Of a stretch of 35,407 nt of DNA, positions 25,482-34,004 are shown in pieces (the stretch's first letter is position 1; each line of letters begins with the position of its first letter). Location: assembly GCA_903921455.1 (NCBI GenBank), contig CAIXPZ010000317.1:1-35407 (forward strand). Reading direction: 5' to 3'. Position numbers and translations under genes: made by a program. This DNA is from an uncultured Verrucomicrobia subdivision 3 bacterium. GTDB lineage: Bacteria; Verrucomicrobiota; Verrucomicrobiae; Limisphaerales; UBA11358. The notes beneath the pieces were generated by a model that did not search any database, was not told the DNA's origin, and saw only the letters and a program-made list of their open reading frames with translations.

Positions 25482-28307
25482 GTGGGTGTGCTTTCAACCA
25501 AGACACAATGCAACCTGAACAATGCAGAAAAATACTTCAAAGAACATCTGCAACTCGGCGATTATTACAGTCAGGAAAACATCGTGTCCGGCGAATGGAC
25601 TGGAATCGGGGCTGAAACGCTTGGGCTTGCAGGCAGGGTGAAACAGGATCAATTTTTGAAACTCTGCCACAACCAGAATCCGAACACCGGCGAATTGCTG
25701 ACACAGCGGATGAAAACCACCCGTTGGGATTCGGACAAAATGGCAGAAGTTGCCAATCGCCGGATTTTTTATGACTTCACGTTTTCACCGCCAAAATCAG
25801 TTTCCATTCAGGCTTTGATTGCCAATGATAAACGGCTCTTGGATGCACACAGTCGCGCCGTGCGGATTGCCGTCAATGAATTGCAGCACTTCGCCGGGAC
25901 ACAAGTGCATCGGGGAATGGACAAATCGGAGCGGCTCACCGGAAACGTCGTCTGCGCCACGTTCCGCCATGACACCTCCCGCGCGCTTGATCCCCACTTG
26001 CACACGCATTGCGTCATGTTCAACGCCACGTTTGATGCAACCGAAAATCGTTGGAAGGCGTTATCCAATTACGAAATGCTTCAGGTGCGGAAGTTTGCCG
26101 AAAATGTCTATTACCACGAATTCGCCCGCGACTTGCGCCAATTCGGCTATGAGATTGAAAACAATCCACGCGGAGATTTTGAAATCAAAGGCGTGTCAAG
26201 TGAACTGCAATCGCGTTTCTCCAAACGCCACAAAGAAATTGATGCCAGCATCGAACGGATGCTGAAAGAGAAGCCGGAACTGGCAAATGGCAATCTGAAG
26301 GAACTGCGCTCACAAATCGCCCAAGCGGAGCGCAGCCGGAAAATTGCAGGAATTGCCCTGCCTGAACTTCAACGCCTCTGGGACAGCCAGCTTACGGGCG
26401 AAGAAAGGCAATCCCTGCGCGCGCTGGCTCGCCAGTCAAAGGCGGCGATTCAATCGCCGTCCGTCACGGCGCAAGCCGCAGTCCAGTGGGCGGAAGACCA
26501 CTTGTTTGACCGCCGTTCGGTCGTGCGTGAAAACGAAGTTTGGAGCGCGGCTTTGGAGCGCGGGCGCGGGTCAGAATTGACGGTTCATGGCATCAAGGCG
26601 GCAGGGCAGGAACGCGATTACATTCGCAACGAACACGCGCCGTCAAAAATCACGACGCGCGAGATTTTAAGCTGCGAATGGGAAATCGTCTGCCTCGCCC
26701 GCGACGGGCGGGGCAAGTTCACGGAGTTCAATCCGCATCACAAAATCGCCACTGACCTCATGCCGGATCAGCGCGCCGCCGCCGAATTGATTTTGGGGTC
26801 GCGTGATTTCGTCACGCTGTTCTGTGGCGGCGCGGGAACGGGGAAAAGCCACACGCTGCGGGAAATCGGCAAAGGCTTGAAATCTGCCGGTCAGGTTTCT
26901 TACGTCATCGCGCCGCAGCGCCAGCAAGCTCTCGACTTGAAAAAGAGTTTTGCCGACACCCAAACCGTTTCTGAATTTCTGACGAAGCGGCAGATGATGC
27001 CTGGCGCGGTGGTGATTGTGGACGAAGCCGGACAAATTGGCGGAAAGCAGATGCGCGAACTTTTGAGTTTCGTGCAAGCGAATGGTGGCCGCGTCATTCT
27101 GTCCGGCGACACGCGCCAGCATGGAGCGGTCGAAGCCTCGGACGCCCTGCGCGCCATCGAGCGGTATGCCGGTCTGGAAGCGGCGCGGCTGACAAAGATT
27201 CGGCGGCAAAACCCAAAGGCGGGAGAAACGAAGTCCGAACGGAAACGCATCAAGCAATACCGCGCAGCGGTTCGCAAGGCACAGTCCGGCCAATACGCTG
27301 AATCATTCGACCGTTTGGATCGGCTCGGCGCAATTGTCGAATGCCGCACCACCGACGAGCAACGCGAACGGCTGGTTGCCGATTATCTGACGCTGGCGGA
27401 AAGGAAAAAGTCCACCGTGATTGTTTCGCAGACTTGGGCAGAGATTCGGGAAATCAATGAGCGGATTCGGATTGGACTGCGAAGGGCGGGGTTGATTGAC
27501 AAAGCCGATTCGATGGTGACGGCGTATGAGCGATTGGATTTGACGGATGCCCAAAAGCGCGACCAGCGGTTTTATCCGGCCAATGCGGTGATTGTGTTCA
27601 ATCGCGAGACGGGGGATTTTGCCAAAGGCGAAGTCGGCAAACTGTTGGTCGCAACGCCCACACATTTGCTGGTCAAGGGGGAAAAGAAAGAGCAGAAAAT
27701 CCCCTTCAAGCTGTTGAACCGGCTCACAGTCTGCCAGCCGGTTGAAATGCCGCTCGCCAAGGGCGATCAATTGCAACTCAAGACCAATGCGCCGTCGCTT
27801 GGCGGCAAAGAACTGATTAACGGCGAACTGGTGACGGTCAAAGCCGTCAATTCAAACGGGCGCATTGAGTTGAAAGACGGGCGAGTCCTGCCAGAAAAAT
27901 ATCGGGAGTTCGTCCGTGGTTACGCGATTACGTCTTATGGCTCACAAGGCAAAACCGTCGAACACGTTCTGTTTTCCGATTCGTCCGTTAAGGCCGCGAC
28001 GAATAATCAGCAATGGCTCGTCACGATTTCACGCGGAACGCGGGCGGTCAAAATCTTCACCCAGGACAAAGCGCAGTTGCGCGAAAATGTCGGTCGCTTG
28101 GGCGACCGTGAACTGGCGATTGAATTTGCGAAGCAAGATTCAGCGCAGGCGCGGCGCGTGCCGCCGCCGGTTCGCAAATATATCGCCGGGCTGATTCAAA
28201 GCCGACGTTCGGAAACGATTCAACAAAAGATTGAGAACATTGATTTATGGAAACACAAACAAACTCCCCGAATGACGCCGCAACGGACACACGGACAAAA
28301 AATCTGA
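25482..28307 (+). CDS. MobF-family relaxase-helicase (TrwC/TraI type)
   Basis: The 941-aa protein starts at GTG 25482 or GTG 25488; the second gives an MLS N-terminus like TrwC. Numbering here uses 25482. The relaxase domain (1-290) has the candidate catalytic tyrosines Tyr18 and Tyr28/29 (EKYF, GDYY), the conserved GEWTGIGAETLGLAG, the YDFTFSPPKSVSI strand, and the metal-binding triad His172, His174 and His176 (DPHLHTH). The SF1 RecD2-like helicase part has Walker A GGAGTGKS (449-456), VIVDEAGQIGG, SGDTRQHGAVEA, and C-terminal motif VI-like YAITSYGSQGKT. It nicks oriT, stays bound to the 5' end and unwinds the strand for transfer. Length is near TrwC (966 aa), so it looks intact. Confidence 0.93.
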   Translation: MGVLSTKTQCNLNNAEKYFKEHLQLGDYYSQENIVSGEWTGIGAETLGLAGRVKQDQFLKLCHNQNPNTGELLTQRMKTTRWDSDKMAEVANRRIFYDFTFSPPKSVSIQALIANDKRLLDAHSRAVRIAVNELQHFAGTQVHRGMDKSERLTGNVVCATFRHDTSRALDPHLHTHCVMFNATFDATENRWKALSNYEMLQVRKFAENVYYHEFARDLRQFGYEIENNPRGDFEIKGVSSELQSRFSKRHKEIDASIERMLKEKPELANGNLKELRSQIAQAERSRKIAGIALPELQRLWDSQLTGEERQSLRALARQSKAAIQSPSVTAQAAVQWAEDHLFDRRSVVRENEVWSAALERGRGSELTVHGIKAAGQERDYIRNEHAPSKITTREILSCEWEIVCLARDGRGKFTEFNPHHKIATDLMPDQRAAAELILGSRDFVTLFCGGAGTGKSHTLREIGKGLKSAGQVSYVIAPQRQQALDLKKSFADTQTVSEFLTKRQMMPGAVVIVDEAGQIGGKQMRELLSFVQANGGRVILSGDTRQHGAVEASDALRAIERYAGLEAARLTKIRRQNPKAGETKSERKRIKQYRAAVRKAQSGQYAESFDRLDRLGAIVECRTTDEQRERLVADYLTLAERKKSTVIVSQTWAEIREINERIRIGLRRAGLIDKADSMVTAYERLDLTDAQKRDQRFYPANAVIVFNRETGDFAKGEVGKLLVATPTHLLVKGEKKEQKIPFKLLNRLTVCQPVEMPLAKGDQLQLKTNAPSLGGKELINGELVTVKAVNSNGRIELKDGRVLPEKYREFVRGYAITSYGSQGKTVEHVLFSDSSVKAATNNQQWLVTISRGTRAVKIFTQDKAQLRENVGRLGDRELAIEFAKQDSAQARRVPPPVRKYIAGLIQSRRSETIQQKIENIDLWKHKQTPRMTPQRTHGQKI

Positions 28308-28618
28308 CGTGCTGGCGCACGGCCACAAGTCCGCAATGCTTGCGGGTGGAAACCACCAACGAGGTTCACCTGTTTCCATACGGCTATTTTCAGCACGCAA
28401 AATTCATCCGGCAAAGCGGCAAGGACATTGTGCAAATCCAGTTTCAAGACCGAATCATCATGGTCAAAGGAAAAGGTTTAGAGCCGCTGTGCGATGCTCT
28501 GGAACGGCTCGCCGTGGAACGAATCAGAGTGCGTCCAGAAAAATACGGGGCAATTGTCAAAAACGAAGGGATTATTGAGGACATTGAAATCACCAAGGCG
28601 AGCGGGACAACAAATTGA
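28247..28618 (+). CDS. Hypothetical protein overlapping the relaxase 3' end
   Basis: The 123-aa frame starts 61 bases inside the relaxase gene, in another frame, and runs 311 bases beyond it. The product has a polar N-terminus, then a beta-rich core (EVHLFPYGYFQHAKFI, DIVQIQFQDRIIMVKGKGLE) and a helix with DALERLAVERIRV. I recognise no family. The overlap suggests translational coupling with the relaxase, and it is probably a small accessory protein of the mobile module. Confidence 0.6.
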   Translation: METQTNSPNDAATDTRTKNLTCWRTATSPQCLRVETTNEVHLFPYGYFQHAKFIRQSGKDIVQIQFQDRIIMVKGKGLEPLCDALERLAVERIRVRPEKYGAIVKNEGIIEDIEITKASGTTN

Positions 28619-28736
28619 GCGCTCTACGGTTTGCCAATGCTGCGGTGCGGTTGTCCTCGTGGACTAGGTTGGTAAATCGGAGGTGATTCATAAAGTGAAT
28701 GAGCGTGTCCGGCTCGGCCTCAAGGTTCAAAAGTTA

Positions 28737-29468
28737 TCATTGCATAATTAAAATTTCCGGGCGCAACCTGCCGACGAATTGATTTGGCAATCTTTGATCG
28801 AGCGAACCAGACACCATTGATTCCATTGCCACATGGCCGTCGCAGAAGGTGACATTGGCTTTTTTAGCATGACGGAAATGGCCGTTGGGATAACTAATTG
28901 TGGTATCCACATAATACCATTCTTCAAGCATTGGATTGATGTGGGAAGCGGGTGCTTGAAAGTCGTTCACCTGGGCGGCGTCCGCAAACAAAGCCGTTTC
29001 TGTGGGTTGTTTGATCCGATTGGAATTTATCGGCGTCTGGTTGGGGCCGGTGGAGAGATAATTATTGTAACCGTAGCTGAACACCACGTTGGTGGCTTTT
29101 AATTTGAATTGCGCCATCGTGGAGTCGAGTGCCGGGCAAAGCCGGACATCGCTGCCATTGAGGTAGGGAAATAATTTTCCAACCGACAAGTCAAACGGTC
29201 GCTGGCCTTCAGATCCCGATCCAATCCAGCCAAACCAATAAGTCTGCCCACCGTTGGTCGGACCATATAAATAATTGAAACAATTCCCGCTGTTATCGCC
29301 CCAGTATAACTGTGTGGCGATGCCAAGCTGGCGCAGGTTGCTCGTGCATTGGGCGCGCCAGGCGGACGCTTTGGCCTTGGCCAGTGCCGGCAACAACATC
29401 GCCGCAAGAATCGCAATGATGGCAATCACGACGAGCAGCTCAATCAACGTGAATGCGCGTTGCTTCAT
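28737..29468 (-). CDS. Prepilin-like protein with N-terminal methylation motif and H-x9-DG tail
   Basis: The 243-aa protein has a class III prepilin leader, with [20 protein letters not shown] following a short basic start (MKQRA), as in type II secretion or type IV pilus pseudopilins. The globular part carries [18 protein letters not shown] and the C-terminal [13 protein letters not shown], the H-x9-DG signature of the DUF1559-like proteins abundant in Verrucomicrobiota, Planctomycetota and Lentisphaerota. It should be cleaved by prepilin peptidase and stay in the envelope. Its ATG overlaps the stop of the BtuF-like gene by 4 bases, so it is the last gene of the cobalamin operon. Its function there is unknown. 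Confidence 0.9.
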   Translation of the reverse strand: MKQRAFTLIELLVVIAIIAILAAMLLPALAKAKASAWRAQCTSNLRQLGIATQLYWGDNSGNCFNYLYGPTNGGQTYWFGWIGSGSEGQRPFDLSVGKLFPYLNGSDVRLCPALDSTMAQFKLKATNVVFSYGYNNYLSTGPNQTPINSNRIKQPTETALFADAAQVNDFQAPASHINPMLEEWYYVDTTISYPNGHFRHAKKANVTFCDGHVAMESMVSGSLDQRLPNQFVGRLRPEILIMQ

Positions 29469-30580
29469 GGTTTTTCACTGCGGATGTGTTCGACTGCTTT
29501 CGCCAAACACGCAGGACAAAGGCAATCTGCGCCGGGCGCGGTGGATGGCGGGAGCGGCGGAAAATCATCGCACCAGCAACTGCCAGCTATGCACTCAAAC
29601 GGCTGGCCACATTCGGGACAGGCTTTGACTCGAACCGGACGCGGTTCGAGTCCGCCGGTTTGGATTTGCCGAAACGCGTTGTCCGGCCCGTTCCAATCGA
29701 ACAGTTCCGGGTGAATCAAATGCGCGAGCAGTTCTACACCATCCACGACGCGCGGGCCGGGCCGGGCGAAATAGGCGTTGGCGTTCACGGCGAAAACGCG
29801 GTTGTTGCGGACGGCGGGCAAATCGCTCCAACCGGGCTGCTGCAAAAGCAAATTCGCCTGTTCCACGGCCTGTTCCACGCTGAAACCGCAGGGCGACACG
29901 ATCAGGATTTCCGGCGCCCACGCCGCGATGTCCTTCCATGTGGTGCGGACGGAATCAGTTTTCTTGCAGCCGAGCGCATCTTGGCCACCGGCGAGTTCGA
30001 TCATTTCCGGCACCCAATGGCCGCAGCAGTAATACGGATCAATCCATTCGAGACAGAAAACTTTCGGACAGCGCGGCGCTTTTTTCGCGAGGTTGGCGAC
30101 GCTTTGCAAACGCACACGGGCGGCAGCAACAAGTTGTTCGGCCTTGGCTAGACGGCCGGTGGCCGCGCCGAGTTCGCAGAGGTTGTCGAAAATGGCCTCG
30201 ATGCAATGCGGCGTGAACCAGAGGATTTGCGGTTTGGACGGCAGCGCCTTCAGCGCCCGTGCGATTTCGCCGCCGGACGGCGCGCAGACCTGGCACAGCG
30301 CCTGGGTCAGAATGTGCGTTGGTGCGAGCCGCTCGATGGCTGGCTGGTCCACCGCGTAAAGATCGCCGCCGCTGCCGATGCATTCGGCAACCGCCACGTC
30401 AATTTCCTTCAGAGTCATCGTCTCCACCGGCAACGCGCAGCGGACGACAACCAGTTTTGATTTGGCGTCCGCCGGAAAATCGCACTCGTGCGAGATGCCG
30501 ACGACCTGCTCGCCGAGGCCGAGGGCATACGCCATCTCGGTAGCGGCGGGCAGAAAGGAAACAATGCGTAAAGTGTTCAT
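29465..30580 (-). CDS. BtuF-like cobalamin-binding protein without signal peptide, fused to a Cys-rich CWC domain
   Basis: The start at ATG 30580 ([20 protein letters not shown]) overlaps the DUF1289 stop by 4 bases and begins directly with the first strand of the periplasmic-binding fold, so no signal peptide exists. Residues 1-270 match BtuF/FepB-type cobalamin-binding proteins: [38 protein letters not shown], and the inter-lobe helix with [20 protein letters not shown]. The last 60 residues contain [19 protein letters not shown] and CLCPACL, the cysteine-rich CWC motif, which could bind a metal or iron-sulfur centre. It probably acts in the cytoplasm on corrinoids, unlike classical BtuF. 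The total length is 371 aa. Confidence 0.85.
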   Translation of the reverse strand: MNTLRIVSFLPAATEMAYALGLGEQVVGISHECDFPADAKSKLVVVRCALPVETMTLKEIDVAVAECIGSGGDLYAVDQPAIERLAPTHILTQALCQVCAPSGGEIARALKALPSKPQILWFTPHCIEAIFDNLCELGAATGRLAKAEQLVAAARVRLQSVANLAKKAPRCPKVFCLEWIDPYYCCGHWVPEMIELAGGQDALGCKKTDSVRTTWKDIAAWAPEILIVSPCGFSVEQAVEQANLLLQQPGWSDLPAVRNNRVFAVNANAYFARPGPRVVDGVELLAHLIHPELFDWNGPDNAFRQIQTGGLEPRPVRVKACPECGQPFECIAGSCWCDDFPPLPPSTAPGADCLCPACLAKAVEHIRSEKP

Positions 30581-30774
30581 GGGATTTGTGCAAAGGTCAG
30601 ATGGCATCCTGCAACCGCCCGTCTTGCCTGTGCGGCGGCGATGACACGAATCTTTTCTGCGTCGGTCAAGTGTCTCCAGTTGGCGATTTCGGACAATGAC
30701 CGATGGCAGCCGGTGCAGACAGTTTTGTCTTCCGACATTTGACAGGCGTCAACACATGGAGATTTGATGGTCAT
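30577..30774 (-). CDS. DUF1289-family small cysteine protein
   Basis: The 65-aa protein has four Cys in its N-terminal half (SPCVDACQMSEDKTVCTGC), then RSLSEIANWRHLTDAEKIRV, the defining pattern of DUF1289. The Cys set may bind a metal or iron-sulfur cluster; no reaction is known to me. Its start overlaps the preceding PP-loop gene stop and its stop overlaps the BtuF-like start, both by 4 bases, so it is translationally coupled within the cobalamin operon. Confidence 0.85.
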   Translation of the reverse strand: MTIKSPCVDACQMSEDKTVCTGCHRSLSEIANWRHLTDAEKIRVIAAAQARRAVAGCHLTFAQIP

Positions 30775-31442
30775 GGCACGGCGAGTTCCAACTCGTGAAT
30801 TTCCATGTAGGCCAGCAAATCTTTGGTGCGTTTTGAATGGGAGCGAATGCGGATCGGACGCTTGAAGAACGGCCCGTCCGTGACGAGCGTATGATACTCA
30901 CCTTCCTCGCCACAGAGATCGAGGCCGGTCCGGTCGCGAACGCCGCGCAGGTCGGCAATGGCGGCGTCATCCAACTCACGGCCAACCCAGCCCGCCGCGA
31001 GCCAGCGGGTATTGACGCATGAGAAAACCACCTTGAATCCGCTGGCTAGTTGTTGTCGGAGCAAGGTGAGCCGGTCACGACCCCACAACGGCGTATGCAC
31101 CTTCATTCCCACCGGGCGGCTGCGCTCGCGAATCCAATTCGGACTTCCGTTCACTTCCGCGATGTCGCCGGTGATGACCGTGCAGATGCCCATTTCGTCC
31201 CGCAGCTTGCCCAACGCGGTTTCGTAACTTTTCTCGAACGGTTCGGTGATGGACAAAATATAATGCGGCAGTGCCAATGCCTGCGCCTGCATTTTGATGA
31301 AGCCCGGCGGATGCGCCAAAAAATTCGGATTCAACGGCGCGAACGTGACGAGGCAGCAAACGTCATAACCGTCCCGCCCGGCTTCGTAAAGTGCCAGTGA
31401 ACAATCCTTGCCTCCAGTCCAGAGCATCGCTGCGCTTTGCAT
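30771..31442 (-). CDS. DUF71/Dph6-like PP-loop ATPase, copy B
   Basis: The 223-aa protein begins with the PP-loop MLWTGGKDCSLALYEA (adenylate-forming amidotransferase type). It ends with the DUF71/COG2102 active-site motif GEEGEYHTLVTDGPFF (about 187-202). Archaeal and eukaryotic members make diphthamide; a bacterial subgroup has been predicted from genome context to act in B12 salvage. The location under a cobalamin riboswitch fits that subgroup. The loop has TGGKDCS where copy A has the canonical SGGKDS, so the two copies have diverged. The start is the only ATG near the motif. The stop overlaps the DUF1289 start by 4 bases. Confidence 0.88.
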   Translation of the reverse strand: MQSAAMLWTGGKDCSLALYEAGRDGYDVCCLVTFAPLNPNFLAHPPGFIKMQAQALALPHYILSITEPFEKSYETALGKLRDEMGICTVITGDIAEVNGSPNWIRERSRPVGMKVHTPLWGRDRLTLLRQQLASGFKVVFSCVNTRWLAAGWVGRELDDAAIADLRGVRDRTGLDLCGEEGEYHTLVTDGPFFKRPIRIRSHSKRTKDLLAYMEIHELELAVP

Positions 31443-31469
31443 GGGATAAGTGATTGCTCTACGGACACA

Positions 31470-31997
31470 TCAGGCGACACCCGCTGCGGGTTCGCGCAAG
31501 CGGACAAAACGATTTTCCGCGAAGGCCAATGCACCGAAGAGCAGCGCCGAATAAATCAAATCGCCCAGCAGCATATTTCGGAAGAAGGGAATGGCGGCAA
31601 CATAACAATCCACCAATCCGGCGGTCGTTTTTGGATACAGATTGTCAATCGCCCAAACGCCGAAATTCGTCAGCACGAAAAATAACACCGCGCTCGCGAC
31701 GGCGGCGAACGCAATGCGTTGAACCGAGCGACGGTGGCGCACCCAAAAACCAAGGCAGACCGTAAGTGCGAAGCTCCCATAAACCACCGGCGTGATCGCG
31801 TAAAATCCGAACACAAGGTCGCTCAAAAACAATCCGGCCAGCGGCACGAGGAACGCAGCACGCTTGCTGGAAAATTGCGCGCCGCCGAACAGGGCGATTG
31901 CGGCAATGGGCGTGAAGTTAGGCGGATGCGGAATCAATCGTGAGGCGGCAGCCGCCAGTATCATTCCTGCAAGCATGGTGAATCGAGGTTTGTTCAT
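31470..31997 (-). CDS. DUF6580-like integral membrane protein, resembling an ECF-type substrate-binding subunit
   Basis: The 175-aa protein has about five or six membrane helices. It opens with LAGMILAAAASRLIPHPPNF and TPIAAIALFGGAQF, a pattern I associate with DUF6580, whose layout resembles S-components of energy-coupling-factor vitamin transporters. Later helices include VLFFVLTNFGVWAIDNLYP and NMLLGDLIYSALLFGALAFA. It lies between the two PP-loop genes in the cobalamin operon, so a role in moving a corrinoid or its precursor across the membrane is reasonable. No ECF ATPase or T-subunit is in the window, so this remains inference. Confidence 0.72.
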   Translation of the reverse strand: MNKPRFTMLAGMILAAAASRLIPHPPNFTPIAAIALFGGAQFSSKRAAFLVPLAGLFLSDLVFGFYAITPVVYGSFALTVCLGFWVRHRRSVQRIAFAAVASAVLFFVLTNFGVWAIDNLYPKTTAGLVDCYVAAIPFFRNMLLGDLIYSALLFGALAFAENRFVRLREPAAGVA

Positions 31998-32034
31998 ATT
32001 TTTTCTTTCTGGTTTGGTGGTTGGTTAATTTGTT

Positions 32035-32778
32035 TCAGTTTGTGTCGGGCAGCAAATCGCAAAACCAAAATCCTTTCGTGCCGCGCGGACTGGACGGGCA
32101 GACGTAGGACGAATTGGAATCGCCCGGATGCGTCACTTCGACCGGGCGATAAACTTTTTCACCGACCTTGAATCTCACCGGCTGTTTGAAAACCGGCCCG
32201 GCGAAGGCGAAGGAATGGAACTCGCCATTCTCGCCGCACACGTCAACCTCCGGCGGCAGCGTGGCGATGAAGTCCGCGTCAATGTTGCGGCCCACGGCGT
32301 CTTCGCCGAGATACGCATCATTCACGCAGCAGATGACCGAGCCGAAGCCGAGCGCAATGAATTCGCCGATCAATTTGCGCGAATCTATTTTCCACAGCGG
32401 GAAAATTCCGCGCATTCCGACCTTCGCCAGATTTTCCTCGCGCCAGCGTTTGAGGTCTTCAAGAAAAATGTCACCAAAGACACAGCCAGTGACACCGCGC
32501 GCCTTGTTCGCGAGCAGGCACGCGGACATTTTTTGCTGATACTCCTCGTTGGAACTGCGCTGGCTGACAAACACTTTCTCCAGCGGCAGGCCGATGGCTT
32601 CGGCCTGCGCGTCGAGCAATTCCAGACGCACGCCGTGCATGGAGACGCGCTGGAAATGTTCGTTGCATGTCGTGAGCAGCGAGACGACTTCGTAACGCTC
32701 GTCGCGCAAAATGCGGTTCAGCGCGAGCGCGGAATCTTTGCCGCCGCTCCAGCAGAAAATGATTTTTTCACGGTTCAT
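32035..32778 (-). CDS. DUF71/Dph6-like PP-loop ATPase, copy A
   Basis: The start is ATG 32778, one base after the stop of the secreted-protein gene; the long upstream frame extension is that gene's shadow. The 247-aa product has the canonical PP-loop IIFCWSGGKDSALALNRIL at the N-terminus. The middle has GVTGCVFGDIFLEDLKRWRE, and the C-terminal active-site motif is GENGEFHSFAFAGPVF. It should activate a carboxylate with ATP and transfer ammonia, as Dph6 does. In this context a corrinoid side chain is a plausible substrate, in line with the published prediction that some DUF71 proteins work in B12 salvage. About 25 residues longer than copy B, mainly at the C-terminus. Confidence 0.88.
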   Translation of the reverse strand: MNREKIIFCWSGGKDSALALNRILRDERYEVVSLLTTCNEHFQRVSMHGVRLELLDAQAEAIGLPLEKVFVSQRSSNEEYQQKMSACLLANKARGVTGCVFGDIFLEDLKRWREENLAKVGMRGIFPLWKIDSRKLIGEFIALGFGSVICCVNDAYLGEDAVGRNIDADFIATLPPEVDVCGENGEFHSFAFAGPVFKQPVRFKVGEKVYRPVEVTHPGDSNSSYVCPSSPRGTKGFWFCDLLPDTN

Positions 32779-32779
32779 A

Positions 32780-33787
32780 TCAGGGGCGTTCGGCGCGAAC
32801 GCGATAAAAGCCTTTGTCCGCAGGTGTGTTCGTGTCCGGTAAAAATAGATTTGTTCCGTTGCCGCTGGCGGCAGCGGAAACGTCCGTCCACGAAACGAAA
32901 TTTGTCGTGCGTTCGAGCGTGTATAGCCAGTTGCTCCGGCTGATGAATTGCGCCTGCCAGAGGCCGTTGCTGAACGCGCCGGTAAGATTTTGGACCGGCG
33001 GCGGCGGCAGGGTGACGACAAAATTGTCCACCGACCCATGCGCCAGTAGGGAACCGGCGTAGATGACGCCGCCGTAATCATTTGTATCCTGTCCCGCCTG
33101 GCTGTAGCTGCTAATGGAAATGGCATCCACACGAAAATCCGTGAAGTTGGTTCCCAAACTGGCTACGCAATTGGAAACGAACATCTCGTTGTTGCGCGTT
33201 ATGGTCATCACCAGATTGGAGTTGCTCGCCGAATAAGTCAGGTTCACCCGATAAATGTCGTTGGTCGTCAAACTGTCTGGATCATATCCGCCGGATGAAT
33301 AATTGAAACCGGTCGAATCAATCATGGTCGCCGTGAGTGATGGCCCGTATATCCACGCGCCACCGGGATCGGGGAAAAAGCTGAATTCAGCCAGGTCTTG
33401 GGCGCTATAACCCGTGCCGCGCAGGAAACCGGACTGTGAAGCTTCCGCCAGATTGAGAAATCCCACTGACAGCGGAAACGTGCTGGGCATTTCTGGATCA
33501 AGACCGGCGACAAAATCATTCAAGCGCAGGTCAAACGCGACGCTGAAGTCGTCATCGCGGGCAAGAATCGTGCCGAGCGGATGGTAAAAATAACTGTTGC
33601 TCTGCGAGGAATCCCAAGTGACGGCGAGATTTTGATTCGTCGAATCCCACTGAAACAGATTGGTGTCGCCGAAAACCTGCCAGCCGTCCTGAGCCGGGTT
33701 ATTGGTGAAATTTTCGGTGATGGTGGTTGCGTGAACGGTGGACAGGACGAACAGGCTGGCAAACGCCAGCGAACGGATTTTTTTCAT
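32780..33787 (-). CDS. Secreted beta-rich protein, first gene of the cobalamin-riboswitch operon
   Basis: The start is ATG 33787 (MKKIRSLAFASLFVLSTVHA), a clear signal peptide with cleavage near VHA-TTITENF; the open frame upstream is riboswitch leader. The 335-aa protein is predicted by eye to be all beta: DGWQVFGDTNLFQWD, FSVAFDLRLNDFVAG and VNLTYSASNSNLVMTITRN look like a jelly-roll domain (about 25-255). The tail (about 265-335; WLYTLERTTNFVSWTDV, GFYRVRAERP) is the Verrucomicrobia-style C-terminal module also seen in the gene ending at 1743. It is placed where a B12 receptor would be expected. Corrinoid capture is a hypothesis only, as no known B12-binding motif is visible. Confidence 0.82.
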   Translation of the reverse strand: MKKIRSLAFASLFVLSTVHATTITENFTNNPAQDGWQVFGDTNLFQWDSTNQNLAVTWDSSQSNSYFYHPLGTILARDDDFSVAFDLRLNDFVAGLDPEMPSTFPLSVGFLNLAEASQSGFLRGTGYSAQDLAEFSFFPDPGGAWIYGPSLTATMIDSTGFNYSSGGYDPDSLTTNDIYRVNLTYSASNSNLVMTITRNNEMFVSNCVASLGTNFTDFRVDAISISSYSQAGQDTNDYGGVIYAGSLLAHGSVDNFVVTLPPPPVQNLTGAFSNGLWQAQFISRSNWLYTLERTTNFVSWTDVSAAASGNGTNLFLPDTNTPADKGFYRVRAERP

Positions 33788-33863
33788 GGCTGATCTTTCA
33801 ATTTTGTTCCGCAAAAAAATGCAGAACGGTTTTAGTTGAGAGACCAGCGCGAAGTCTGAAAAT

Positions 33864-33902
33864 AAAAAAACCTCCAGACTCCGGCAAAACGGGGAATGAA
33901 GG
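33864..33902 (-). terminator. Candidate intrinsic terminator in the cobalamin leader
   Basis: On the minus strand CCTTCA (33902-33897) can pair with TGGAGG (33876-33871), with an inner CCG/CGG pairing, directly followed by seven T bases (33870-33864). It lies between the riboswitch and the first start codon. An alternative 8-bp hairpin using GGAGTCTG and CAGACTTC (33882-33851) would compete with it. Two further hairpins (33970-33990 and 33915-33938) lie closer to the aptamer. Transcription attenuation by B12 is the likely mode. Confidence 0.45.
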
Positions 33903-34004
33903 CATCCAACGAATCCTGACGAAAAACAGTTCGTCAGGCTGGCCTCATCCTTCTCATTGACGGAGAAGTGACTCCGAAAAAATCGGAGTCCGACGAGCGC
34001 AATC

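Noticed and set aside
28619..28736. Possible small zinc-ribbon-like peptide after the relaxase accessory gene (CQCCGAVVLVD)
   Set aside because: No start codon or upstream domain in that frame; two Cys-rich triplets alone are not enough.
32779..33132. Upstream extension of the DUF71 copy A frame
   Set aside because: It overlaps the secreted-protein gene in another frame. The PP-loop protein begins naturally at 32778, directly after that gene's stop.
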